Source: Limnospira platensis
Lineage (GTDB): Bacteria; Cyanobacteriota; Cyanobacteriia; Cyanobacteriales; Microcoleaceae
Assembly (NCBI RefSeq): GCF_046480435.1
Contig: NZ_PKGC01000002.1
Reading direction: 5' to 3' (one strand)
DNA: 64,000 nt
Shown: positions 27,400-35,333 of the stretch, piece by piece
Numbering within the stretch: the stretch's first letter is position 1
Layout of the letters: each line of letters opens with the position of its first letter
Made by a program: the position numbers and the translations under genes
The notes under the pieces: generated by a model
The model's database searches: none
The model's input: the letters and a program-made list of their open reading frames with translations, nothing else
What the model was told of the DNA's origin: nothing

Positions 27400-27699
27400 T
27401 ATTACCTAGGATGGAGAACTACAGATATGGAGTCAATGGGGACTCCAGCCAGAATCTGAATTGTCTACTTTCTAGGTCAAGCGGTGAAAGTTCACCTAGG
27501 AGGGCAAAAACAGGAGGAGGTAAACCGTGGGACTCCCTAGTTTAGGGTAGATCAAGAATATCCCCCCTGTTTGAAGCATATTCAGTTACGCAATATCACC
27601 CAGTCAGGTGATGTCAAAATAGCTGGGAACTGATACATTAACAACTGAGATGCTACGAATAGGTGAGTTATCCATCAGCCGCAAGCTGGTGGATTTTTT
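27400..27699 (+). ncRNA. Candidate structured non-coding RNA
   Basis: A roughly 300-nt gene-free stretch rich in local hairpins that ends in a strong plus-strand terminator (27670-27699). Visible stems include GGAGTC/GACTCC nested inside CAGAT/ATCTG (around 27423-27465), GGTGA/TCACC with loop AAGT (near 27485), CCCTA/TAGGG (near 27537) and ATCACC/GGTGAT (near 27595). Two CCTAGG boxes can also pair. No plus-strand gene feeds this terminator: the nearest one ends at 27031, with an antisense gene between. It does not match tmRNA, RNase P or SRP RNA by eye; 6S-like RNA or a def leader are alternatives. The 5' end is a guess. Confidence 0.5.
27670..27699 (+). terminator. Strong rho-independent terminator
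   Basis: A 10-bp stem (27670-27679 with 27685-27694, one G-U pair) around loop CGCAA is followed by six T residues. It points along the plus strand where no annotated gene ends, which is the main evidence for an upstream non-coding transcript. Confidence 0.85.
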
Positions 27700-27964
27700 G
27701 ATCCAGAGTCAATTATGGCCATAAAAGACTAAAACGTAAACTGATTTGGCCTAAAAACGGGAAAACTTAGCAAAAATTTAATTATTGGTTAGTTTTGGGG
27801 CTCCCGGTCGATTTTTCGGCGGCGCTTGTATGGGTTTATTTGGGGGTGATTGAGAATATTGGCCACGATACTGAGAGCCAATATGTAGCGATCGCTCTCC
27901 CAAACCCCGATTGCGATCTAAAATCAAATATGAATAAGTGTTAACGAAAGCGAGTAAGGATGTC

Positions 27965-28528
27965 ATGACCTCTCAAGTTCTGGTGGAAAAACAAAAGTTA
28001 GAAAAAACCCCCCTGGATATTCACTATTTAGGCGATCGCGTTTTACGACAGCCAGCCAAACGGGTTTCGCGCATTGACGATGAAATTCGGCAACTGGTGC
28101 GCGAGATGTTACAAACCATGTATAGTGCCGATGGTATTGGTCTAGCCGCGCCTCAAGTAGGGGTACACAAACAGGTAATCGTGATTGACTGTGAACCCGA
28201 TAATGCAGCGACTCCCCCCCTAGTGTTGATTAACCCGACCATCAAAAAGTCAAGCCGGGAGTTATCACCTTTCCAGGAAGGATGTTTAAGTATTCCAGGG
28301 GTTTATATGGATGTCGTGCGTCCAGAAGAAGTAGAAGTTACCTTTAAGGATGAAAACGGCCGTCCTAGGACTATATTGGCGACTGAGTTACTTTGTCGCG
28401 CCATTCAACATGAAATTGACCACCTACAGGGGGTATTATTTGTCGATCGCGTTGACAATCAATTAGCCCTGAATGAGGAATTGGCTAAATATAAGTTTTC
28501 TCCGAAAGCGGTCAAGCCTGTTAAATAG
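27965..28528 (+). CDS. def: Peptide deformylase
   Basis: A 187-aa metalloenzyme that removes the formyl group from nascent N-terminal methionine. All three motifs are intact: GIGLAAPQVG (57-66), EGCLS (105-109, metal ligand Cys107) and QHEIDH (148-153, ligands His149 and His153, catalytic Glu150). The N-terminal 20-residue extension is common in cyanobacteria. ATG 27965 is chosen over an upstream start because AAGGA sits just before it. The message is preceded by about 260 bp after the terminator at 27699. Confidence 0.95.
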   Translation: MTSQVLVEKQKLEKTPLDIHYLGDRVLRQPAKRVSRIDDEIRQLVREMLQTMYSADGIGLAAPQVGVHKQVIVIDCEPDNAATPPLVLINPTIKKSSRELSPFQEGCLSIPGVYMDVVRPEEVEVTFKDENGRPRTILATELLCRAIQHEIDHLQGVLFVDRVDNQLALNEELAKYKFSPKAVKPVK

Positions 28529-28573
28529 CACCGGTTACTGAACAAGTTAAATAATGTGGGGTCAAAACTGATC

Positions 28574-28774
28574 ATGGTTGGAACGCCAAAAAGTGGTTTA
28601 TTATTAGCCGGATCGTGTATTACAGCGATCGCCGCCGTTGGTTCAATTTTTGAACTTTCCTCTGGGGAACCAGAATTAGGGGGATTAATCACAGGGATTA
28701 TTCTAGCCTTGAGTATACCCCTATCTGTGATACTATTTTGGGCAGCGGTTCAAGATGCCCGCGCCAATCAGTAG
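28574..28774 (+). CDS. Small two-helix membrane protein
   Basis: A 66-aa protein with two hydrophobic segments (LLLAGSCITAIAAVGSIFEL and GLITGIILALSIPLSVILFW, each about 20 residues) joined by a short SSGEPELG loop. It resembles small conserved thylakoid or plasma membrane proteins of cyanobacteria, but I cannot name it. It follows def after 45 bp and ends in a shared hairpin. ATG 28574 is preferred over an upstream in-frame start. Confidence 0.65.
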   Translation: MVGTPKSGLLLAGSCITAIAAVGSIFELSSGEPELGGLITGIILALSIPLSVILFWAAVQDARANQ

Positions 28775-28789
28775 ACCAACACGCCCAAA

Positions 28790-28815
28790 GACCGTAGGGT
28801 TAAGGCTCTACGGTC
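28790..28815. terminator. Bidirectional terminator hairpin
   Basis: GACCGTAG (28790-28797) pairs perfectly with CTACGGTC (28808-28815). It lies between two convergent genes, the small membrane protein and a 127-aa hypothetical. A short T-run follows on the minus-strand side. Confidence 0.7.
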
Positions 28816-28827
28816 GGAATTTACAAG

Positions 28828-29211
28828 TTAAATTTTTTTGTATTTTAAAGGTTCACAAAATTGTTCAATCCCAGTTTTTAACACATAAATAACCACGGGA
28901 GTTACCAGTAGGGGCGGGCATTGATTTTGGTAAATTAAATGGGCGACTATCGGGGCTATATTAGACTGCAATAAATCCTCTTGATAGGTAGGTTCACAGA
29001 TAGTAACTCGGTGGCGCTTGGCTAAACCATCAAGCCAATTTTCTGATGTAGTGGGGGATTGACCGACATTAATCGCCATAGAAATCGCGGCATCTTCGAT
29101 ATCACCCTCGCAGTCTTCAATCATATCTAAGGCTTGTAATGCTGAGGAATATTCAGCCAATTGGGAACGAAATTGAGCAATTTCTTGAGAAGTCAGAATG
29201 AGATTAGACAT
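28828..29211 (-). CDS. Conserved hypothetical protein, 127 aa
   Basis: An acidic soluble protein without a recognisable domain. It has a predicted N-terminal helix (LTSQEIAQFRSQLAEYSSAL) and a mixed C-terminal half ending in LVTPVVIYVLKTGIEQFC. It starts 16 bp after the ruvC stop, so it is likely the last gene of a chlI-ruvC transcript. Function unknown. Confidence 0.65.
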   Translation of the reverse strand: MSNLILTSQEIAQFRSQLAEYSSALQALDMIEDCEGDIEDAAISMAINVGQSPTTSENWLDGLAKRHRVTICEPTYQEDLLQSNIAPIVAHLIYQNQCPPLLVTPVVIYVLKTGIEQFCEPLKYKKI

Positions 29212-29227
29212 AGATTATCAATCAGCT

Positions 29228-29737
29228 TTAAATTAAATCGGAAACCCGATCATGATCAAACCAAGTCGCCAAAGCGATCGCCAAAGCATCCGCCGCATCA
29301 TCGGGCTTAGGTATCGCCTGTAAGTTTAACTCCCTAGCTACGGCTTCTTGCACCTGATATTTTTTAGCATTACCATATCCGGTCAATGCCTGTTTAATCT
29401 GAGCCGGGGTCAACTCAAATATAGGAAGGTGTCGTTGAGCCAAAACCAACACCAAAACCCCCCTAGCTTGAGCCACTGCGATCGTATTTCCCATGCGGTA
29501 AAAAAACAACTTTTCGACACCGACAAGATCCGGTTGCCATTGTTCGAGTAGGGTATGGAGGTCAGCATAAATAGTTTGTAGGCGATCGCCCAGGGGTTGA
29601 TGAGCCTCAGTTTGAATCGCCCCAAAGTCAATCACCGAGAACAAAGACCCTCCCCCAGCCTCGCCAGTTTGACATTCAATAATCCCAAACCCCAAAGTTG
29701 CCAATCCTGGGTCCAACCCCATAATCCGAACTACCAT
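29228..29737 (-). CDS. ruvC: Crossover junction endodeoxyribonuclease RuvC
   Basis: A 169-aa RNase H-fold Holliday junction resolvase. The catalytic acids are visible as Asp in RIMGLDPGLATLGFG, Glu in LVGVEKLFF, and the C-terminal pair in KPDDAADALAIA. It cuts four-way junctions symmetrically together with RuvAB. ATG 29737 (MVVRIMGLDPG) places the first catalytic Asp at the usual distance from the N-terminus. It is 45 bp downstream of chlI on the same strand. Confidence 0.94.
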   Translation of the reverse strand: MVVRIMGLDPGLATLGFGIIECQTGEAGGGSLFSVIDFGAIQTEAHQPLGDRLQTIYADLHTLLEQWQPDLVGVEKLFFYRMGNTIAVAQARGVLVLVLAQRHLPIFELTPAQIKQALTGYGNAKKYQVQEAVARELNLQAIPKPDDAADALAIALATWFDHDRVSDLI

Positions 29738-29782
29738 AACCCGATACAGTAACACAGGCAAAGTTGCCTGTGATGTTGTTAA

Positions 29783-30880
29783 CTAATTTTGATCAGGTTC
29801 GGGTAATCCAAACACTTGGCGAAACACCTTCTGGACTTTGTTACCAGAATCAATAGACTCTAAGGGATCTTTCCGCAGTCGGTGGCGCAGACACAAAGTA
29901 ATCACCCGACCAATATGGTCAACAGTGACCTCTGTAGCCCCTTCAAAGGCAGCTAAAGCCTTCGCCGCCCTGTTAGTGACAATATCTCCCCGCAGTCCAT
30001 CTACATCTAATTCTGAGCAGACCTGGGAGATTTTCACCCGCAGATCATAATCAATATTAACCCCGGATAGTCTCTCTTGGGCTTCTACTATGCGCCGTTG
30101 TAGTTCTTCCTGGGATAGTTGATACTCTCCTAAGAACTCCGGCGGGTTTTGGTCAAAGGCTGTCCGCTGTTCCACAATTTTCACGCGCAGACTAGGTTCT
30201 TTCACCGTGCGAATTTCCGCGTGCATTCCAAAGCGGTCTAATAATTGGGGTCGCAATTCCCCTTCTTCTGGGTTTCCTGAACCCACGAGGACAAAACGGG
30301 CTGGGTGGCGGATAGAAATGCCTTCTCTTTCCACGGTATTCCAACCACTGGCGGCGGAGTCGAGTAGGACATCGACCAGGTGATCGTCGAGAAGGTTTAC
30401 CTCGTCAACGTAGAGGATACCCCTATTGGCTTTGGCTAATAGTCCCGGTTCAAAGGCTTTTACCCCTTCAGCCAAGGCTTTTTCAATGTCAATGGTTCCA
30501 CAAACGCGGTCTTCTGTCGCCCCTAGGGGTAGGTCGATCATTTGCACCTTGCGACGGGCGACGGGGAGGGACTCCGATAAACTTATACGTTCTCGGACGA
30601 CATCACTCATCATTTCAGGATCGCTGGGGTGACTGTTAAAGGGGTCGTCGGCTATGACCTCTATTTCCGGTAGCAGGTCAGCTAGGGCGCGAATGGTGGT
30701 GGATTTACCCGTACCCCGATCGCCCATAATCATTACGCCGCCGATCTTGGGGTCAATCACGTTCAGCAGCAGGGCTAATTTCATTTCTTCTTGACCAACG
30801 ATCGCCGTAAAGGGAAAAACGGCGCGACGGCTGGTCTGGGATGTTTTGGCTGTATCAGTTGTGACGGCTGTTGGACTCAC
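29783..30880 (-). CDS. chlI: Magnesium chelatase ATPase subunit I
   Basis: A 365-aa AAA+ protein, the I subunit of Mg-protoporphyrin IX chelatase, which commits tetrapyrroles to chlorophyll. FPFTAIVGQEEMKLALLL starts the domain; Walker A is GDRGTGKST, Walker B ILYVDEVNLL, and sensor/arginine-finger regions GSGNPEEGELRPQLLDRFGMH follow. It works with ChlH and ChlD, neither of which is in the window. The start is GTG 30880. It heads a likely chlI-ruvC-127-aa unit. Confidence 0.96.
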   Translation of the reverse strand: MSPTAVTTDTAKTSQTSRRAVFPFTAIVGQEEMKLALLLNVIDPKIGGVMIMGDRGTGKSTTIRALADLLPEIEVIADDPFNSHPSDPEMMSDVVRERISLSESLPVARRKVQMIDLPLGATEDRVCGTIDIEKALAEGVKAFEPGLLAKANRGILYVDEVNLLDDHLVDVLLDSAASGWNTVEREGISIRHPARFVLVGSGNPEEGELRPQLLDRFGMHAEIRTVKEPSLRVKIVEQRTAFDQNPPEFLGEYQLSQEELQRRIVEAQERLSGVNIDYDLRVKISQVCSELDVDGLRGDIVTNRAAKALAAFEGATEVTVDHIGRVITLCLRHRLRKDPLESIDSGNKVQKVFRQVFGLPEPDQN

Positions 30881-31031
30881 AATTGTTTCTCTAGTTTCCG
30901 GTATACCGTTTTCTATTGTCTCATATTGGGGCGATCGCGTTAGTCCTAATTAAAGACGGGTTCGGACCAGGCGCAACTGGTCAGACCACTTCTTGAGGGG
31001 ATACTGGGCGATCGCTTCCCCCATTCTACCA

Positions 31032-33593
31032 TTAACTCAGGCACTTAATTAACCAATAATCTGGCAGTTTCATTGACAAAAAATCAACTATATCTTCCAG
31101 GGTTATCCCCACAGGAAACTCGCGATTTTCCCAATCAATAATCGCTTGATATATACACTCAAACATAATGCGATCGCTCCTTTCCATAATCACATATTCC
31201 CCATTGTTAACCGCATCAAGTTTCTGAATTTCTCGCAGACCAACATCTCCCCTTATCGGCGGTTCCACAGCATCCCGCATTAACCGAAACCGCATTTTTT
31301 TATGAGCAAGAACCAAGCGATTAAAATTTTTCATTCTCGCAGTAAACGCACTCCCTGAACCGTGTAAAAATGCCAGCACATAAGTTTGTTGACCTGTTTT
31401 AATACACAAATGCTCTGGGATGGTCAGCTTGCCAAATGACAGTTGTTCAACCTTCATCGGATATCGGTTAGTAAATGCAGAAACAATCGACATCAGTTTT
31501 CCCACATCATCCATATCACTGATAACGCGAGGTTTATCATAGTCCTTTTCCCATTGGTTTAACAGGTTTTTCCAATATTCATCTAATTGAACATCGACAA
31601 CTTTTTCCGATTCATAATCAGCTTTTATTGCAGGTTCCGGCTCTGTTGGTCGTGCTTCCGTCGCATCTTCCCCTGTTTGTTCGTTAGGCAAATCCACAAA
31701 ATCTAATTCAGGTTCATCTGTTTCTGCTAATGGCTTTTCAATGGGAGAGAGAGTCAGATTATCAAATTTTTTAATCGCCTCTCCTACCGCTTTATAAATA
31801 GCTTGTAATTCCTGTTTAAACTGCACCGCCTCCACTGCTATAGGGTTCCGAGGTGGAATAATTCGCGGTAGGGGAACACCCTGCACCTTATGGCGGAAGT
31901 AATCAGAAGCACGTTTAATAACTGCGCGAATTGAGGGTTGATTGACAATTTCTGCGAGTTCCTGTTTCGTGAAGAGCAGTCCAATATCAACCGTAGCGTG
32001 AGGGGAATTAGTTTCAGTTTTTAGCTGACAGAGAGTTTTGAGTAATTGATGCAGTTGTGCTTTAGATGGTCTTTCCAATGTCACCACAGACTGAGAAACT
32101 CGGTCTATCACCGAACCATCAAATTGTTCTTGAAAACGCTCCCAACGGTCAGGAAATAAATTCAGAATAATTAAGCTATTGGGAACGTGGGTTAAAATTT
32201 CCTTCACTGTCGAACCGAAACTTGCTAAAGTTGATTCGTGGCGTGTATCAAATAGGGACTCCAGTTGGTCAAAAATTAGGATCAGTGGTTCATCTAGTAG
32301 CGACAGTTGACCTAGGGTTTTGATAGCCTCTAGGGCAAATTCTTCCCGGTTAAAATCTTCCCCCCAGGGTGTTAATCCCACCTGGTTTAATTCTTCGGAT
32401 AAGTCAGCATCTCCATTCCCAGATAACCAATGGCGCACCAGGTTTTTTCGGCTAATTTCCGTATACCGACAGAACCGCATAATCCCTTTTAATACTTGGG
32501 AACTATAGTCCGTGGAGAGTCCATATTTAGCCCGCCACCACGCCAAAATTTTCTTTTCTATCGCGTCCCAATTTTGCCGATAGCGGTCTGTTCCTGGCTT
32601 TCCTACCCGTTCATATAGCGAGAGGTTATCATTCTGTAATTTAGCGATCATTAGTTTACCTTTGTCGCTATTTACCCAGTCAGTTTGGCTCAGAATATTA
32701 ACAAAACTTTTGGCAAAAAACTGTTCGAGTTGCGTCAGCTTCTTCTGGGGAATTTTTTCGGAAAAAGATTCTAGGATTCTGGTATATGTATGGTAGTTCA
32801 CCGCCTTAGCATTAGTCGGGTGGCGGATAAAAAATAGGCGGTTTGTCTTCAGGACTTCTTGAGCCAGTCGCATCATTAAATGGGTTTTACCAGAACCTGG
32901 TTCTCCCAGAACTATGGCTCCCTGGCTTTGATGGTTGGGGGATTGTTTGATTTCATGAATGACGGCTTTTAGGGTGTCAAATTGATGGCTGTAAATATCC
33001 CCATAGTCCGGGTGATATTCAAAGGGTGTATTGACTCGAATACTGCTGAAAGGATTAGGGGTATTCTGGTATAGTTCGGCAATATTTTCAGACATGACTG
33101 GTGATTTTAAGGAGTTTAAATAACTATAAAGTTGGTAGGTAAATTGTGCATCATAACTAGCACTGTGAGCATGGCGATCGTCAAATCTCTGGCGGTTTAA
33201 TCGCAAATCTAACGTTTTGCATAAGTAACTTAATCCATAGTCGGGAAGGTTTGGTAACTGCTTTTTGGCTAACTTACAGGTACAGATAAATTGATAATTT
33301 GGATAGGAAATTTCGACTTGTTTAAAGCTGCGTTTTAATATCCGTTGGTCATGTTCTGCATGATGGCAGATTATGACTTGATTATGGCACAGATTATCGA
33401 CTTGTTTAACTATATCTAGCAGTGTTTCCTGATGCAGTCTCAATGTCGGTTCTGGGTGGTTTTTGGCGACAAATGCGTGATACAAAATTGCTCCCTGATT
33501 ATCCACCAGCGCCACTTCCGTTAAGCTGTCTCTCCCTTCTGTATCTAATACAATAAACGAACTTGTATTTAGGTGGTAGTTATCCCTGGTCAT
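31032..33593 (-). CDS. DEDDh exonuclease-ATPase fusion protein
   Basis: An 853-aa multidomain protein. Residues 10-160 form a DnaQ/RNase T-like 3'-5' exonuclease with all DEDDh residues: Asp17 and Glu19 (VLDTEG), Asp82 (AEHDQR), His143 and Asp148 (HSASYDA). Residues 190-600 form a P-loop ATPase with Walker A GEPGSGKT (230-237) and Walker B LILIFDQLE (437-445). An acidic linker (about 640-690) leads to an unrecognised C-terminal domain (about 690-853) with YVLAFLHGSGSAFTARMKNF. The gene stands alone between chlI and the isi cluster. Such exonuclease-ATPase proteins suggest DNA processing or anti-phage defence; this is inference. Confidence 0.85.
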   Translation of the reverse strand: MTRDNYHLNTSSFIVLDTEGRDSLTEVALVDNQGAILYHAFVAKNHPEPTLRLHQETLLDIVKQVDNLCHNQVIICHHAEHDQRILKRSFKQVEISYPNYQFICTCKLAKKQLPNLPDYGLSYLCKTLDLRLNRQRFDDRHAHSASYDAQFTYQLYSYLNSLKSPVMSENIAELYQNTPNPFSSIRVNTPFEYHPDYGDIYSHQFDTLKAVIHEIKQSPNHQSQGAIVLGEPGSGKTHLMMRLAQEVLKTNRLFFIRHPTNAKAVNYHTYTRILESFSEKIPQKKLTQLEQFFAKSFVNILSQTDWVNSDKGKLMIAKLQNDNLSLYERVGKPGTDRYRQNWDAIEKKILAWWRAKYGLSTDYSSQVLKGIMRFCRYTEISRKNLVRHWLSGNGDADLSEELNQVGLTPWGEDFNREEFALEAIKTLGQLSLLDEPLILIFDQLESLFDTRHESTLASFGSTVKEILTHVPNSLIILNLFPDRWERFQEQFDGSVIDRVSQSVVTLERPSKAQLHQLLKTLCQLKTETNSPHATVDIGLLFTKQELAEIVNQPSIRAVIKRASDYFRHKVQGVPLPRIIPPRNPIAVEAVQFKQELQAIYKAVGEAIKKFDNLTLSPIEKPLAETDEPELDFVDLPNEQTGEDATEARPTEPEPAIKADYESEKVVDVQLDEYWKNLLNQWEKDYDKPRVISDMDDVGKLMSIVSAFTNRYPMKVEQLSFGKLTIPEHLCIKTGQQTYVLAFLHGSGSAFTARMKNFNRLVLAHKKMRFRLMRDAVEPPIRGDVGLREIQKLDAVNNGEYVIMERSDRIMFECIYQAIIDWENREFPVGITLEDIVDFLSMKLPDYWLIKCLS

Positions 33594-33777
33594 GTGAAGT
33601 ATAGATAATTATATTTTTTGCCAACCCATTTCTCCTAGTCTCCTATTTTTAGCCAAAAGTAAATTATAGGCATTTACTGGCATTTTAAGCAATCACAATT
33701 TACAATTCTTAATGATTGTGTGGATACCACAGGTTTAAGGTTGGCTCAAAAAATCCCCAACCTGGCGTTCTGACAGC

Positions 33778-33815
33778 AAAAAAGGGAATGAAGACTAAGA
33801 AGTAGTCTCATTCCC
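33778..33815 (-). terminator. Intrinsic terminator of the isi cluster
   Basis: A 13-bp stem (33784-33797 with 33803-33815, one bulge) followed on the minus strand by six T residues. It lies 58 bp after the last minus-strand gene of the isiA cluster and upstream of the exonuclease-ATPase gene, so it should separate the two units. Confidence 0.85.
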
Positions 33816-33873
33816 CTAGAGTTAAGTCAGGGGCGATCGCCAAAAATCTTCAACACCCGACTATGCTACTATG

Positions 33874-34158
33874 TTATTTTACCAAAGGTGGTCGGTTCGG
33901 CGCAGGACCGGTGTTTAATTCAAAATCTCTACAATTAATGGCTTCTTCTGATAAGGCTTTACAGGGATGAACGGTACATTTTAAGCGATAGTCTCCCGTA
34001 AAAAAAGCGCAGCGACTACAGGGGATATCATGGAGTTTTTTAACGTTTTTAACACCATCTTTAATGGCGATAATAGATGAGTAAATAAATCCCATCAAGG
34101 TTATGGATATAAACAATGGAAAGATGAGATTAATTGGCGTTAATGCGGTTTCAGACAT
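33874..34158 (-). CDS. Cys-rich single-pass membrane protein
   Basis: A 94-aa protein with one N-terminal membrane helix (about residues 10-32, LIFPLFISITLMGFIYSSII) and a C-terminal cytosolic or lumenal domain holding five cysteines: CSRC (47-50 region), CTVHPC and NC before RDFE. The pattern suggests a small zinc or iron-sulfur site. AGGAG precedes ATG. It is the last gene before a strong terminator and lies 84 bp after the hydrolase, so it is probably part of the isiA transcript. Family unknown to me. Confidence 0.7.
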   Translation of the reverse strand: MSETALTPINLIFPLFISITLMGFIYSSIIAIKDGVKNVKKLHDIPCSRCAFFTGDYRLKCTVHPCKALSEEAINCRDFELNTGPAPNRPPLVK

Positions 34159-34242
34159 GACTATCTCCTGGGAAAATTGATTTTTTTAGCAAAGGAAGGG
34201 TCTCCTATAACTGGAATGAGTTGGAATTATTGGATATATTAT

Positions 34243-34992
34243 TCAGTCATAAATCAGAGCATCTTCGGAGCAGAGATAATCTGAAAAACCAAGGAGATCA
34301 TCCCAAAAATTAACAATAGTCTCACCGACTTTTTGCGGATAAAAATAATGGCAAAAATAGCGACTATCTGGACATTGCCAAAGGCGATCGCATGGTTTAA
34401 AAAACCTTTCCCACCCCTGCCATAAATTCTGGTCAATAACCAGGTCATGTTCCCCTCTACATACCAGTAAAGGAACCGGGACACCACCAGGAGAAAAACT
34501 CACCCGTTTATATAAACTATGGGGAGACAGGGAACTAATCAGATCCTCTTTTAAAATCCCCATCAATTTTTTAGTAATGGGAGGACATTGAAACCCAAAC
34601 AGGTTATAAACCGTTTGATTTAACAGTTTTTCTTGACCACAATTGAGAAGCTGTCGTTGTACATAATAATGAGCCTGCCAATCAACAGACGGATAAAAAC
34701 CCACAGAAATCAAAGTAAGCGATCGCACCATTTCCGGATGTTGACGAGCATATAATAACCCCAACAATCCACTAATACCATGCCCAATTAAATGCACAGG
34801 ATAATCACAATTTTTCAGATAGTTATGGAGCCAAATTAACGGCGGATTAAATGACAGCGGTTCATCCAGACTCAGATAATACCTATATTGGCTAATATAA
34901 GCCGAGTGAGACAAAAAATTTAAGCAGGGTTGGTTAAACTCTTGTAAAGCTGGGCTGACATTTAACCAAACTGCATCATGTAAGACAGCCAT
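34243..34992 (-). CDS. Alpha/beta hydrolase in the isiA cluster
   Basis: A 249-aa alpha/beta-fold protein. VHLIGHGISGLLGLLYARQHPEM holds the nucleophile Ser74 in GHGISG, and PLLVCRGEHDLVID supplies the usual acid residue; the expected late His is likely in RYFCHYFYP. AGGAG precedes ATG 34992. Placed third after isiA, it recalls isiC of the Synechocystis isiABC operon, which I believe is also hydrolase-like, but I cannot confirm orthology. Its substrate is unknown. Confidence 0.75.
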   Translation of the reverse strand: MAVLHDAVWLNVSPALQEFNQPCLNFLSHSAYISQYRYYLSLDEPLSFNPPLIWLHNYLKNCDYPVHLIGHGISGLLGLLYARQHPEMVRSLTLISVGFYPSVDWQAHYYVQRQLLNCGQEKLLNQTVYNLFGFQCPPITKKLMGILKEDLISSLSPHSLYKRVSFSPGGVPVPLLVCRGEHDLVIDQNLWQGWERFFKPCDRLWQCPDSRYFCHYFYPQKVGETIVNFWDDLLGFSDYLCSEDALIYD

Positions 34993-35029
34993 GAATTTCT
35001 CCTAATGATATTTCCGGCAATTGTATCGA

Positions 35030-35197
35030 TTAATGAGGGCAAGTAGGGGAGTGTTTTTCTGAATAACTAGCCTCAAATAAGAGTCGGTCAACACTTTCTG
35101 AAGCTGGCAAAGTCAGGCGACAATTTTGGCATTGCCAATATAAGCCATGATGGCTAAAATGTAGCAGTAATTCTCCAGAGCAACAAGGACAATTCAT
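35030..35197 (-). CDS. Zinc-ribbon miniprotein, 55 aa
   Basis: A small protein beginning MNCPCCSGELLLHFSHHG and continuing LYWQCQNCRLTLPAS. The paired CPCC and CQNC knuckles, about 17 residues apart, form a classic zinc ribbon; two more Cys/His residues close the C-terminus (TCPH). It sits between isiA and the hydrolase on the same strand, with a 37-bp gap to the latter. A zinc-ribbon protein in an iron-stress operon may regulate or chaperone. Similar tiny genes follow isi genes in other cyanobacteria (inference). Confidence 0.7.
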   Translation of the reverse strand: MNCPCCSGELLLHFSHHGLYWQCQNCRLTLPASESVDRLLFEASYSEKHSPTCPH

Positions 35198-35333
35198 TTA
35201 ACCTATTCCCATTTGCTAAAGGATATGAGACGCGGGGGTAAGTCATCTCTAATCGAGTAGTGGATGAGTCAATAGATATCAAGAGATGACACTGACCCAT
35301 CCACCCACCCGTCTAGGGGGGACTTACTCAGAC

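Noticed and set aside
27778..27966. 62-codon minus-strand frame overlapping the def start
   Set aside because: Overlaps the def start codon and leader, weak start context; Pro-rich end looks like chance.
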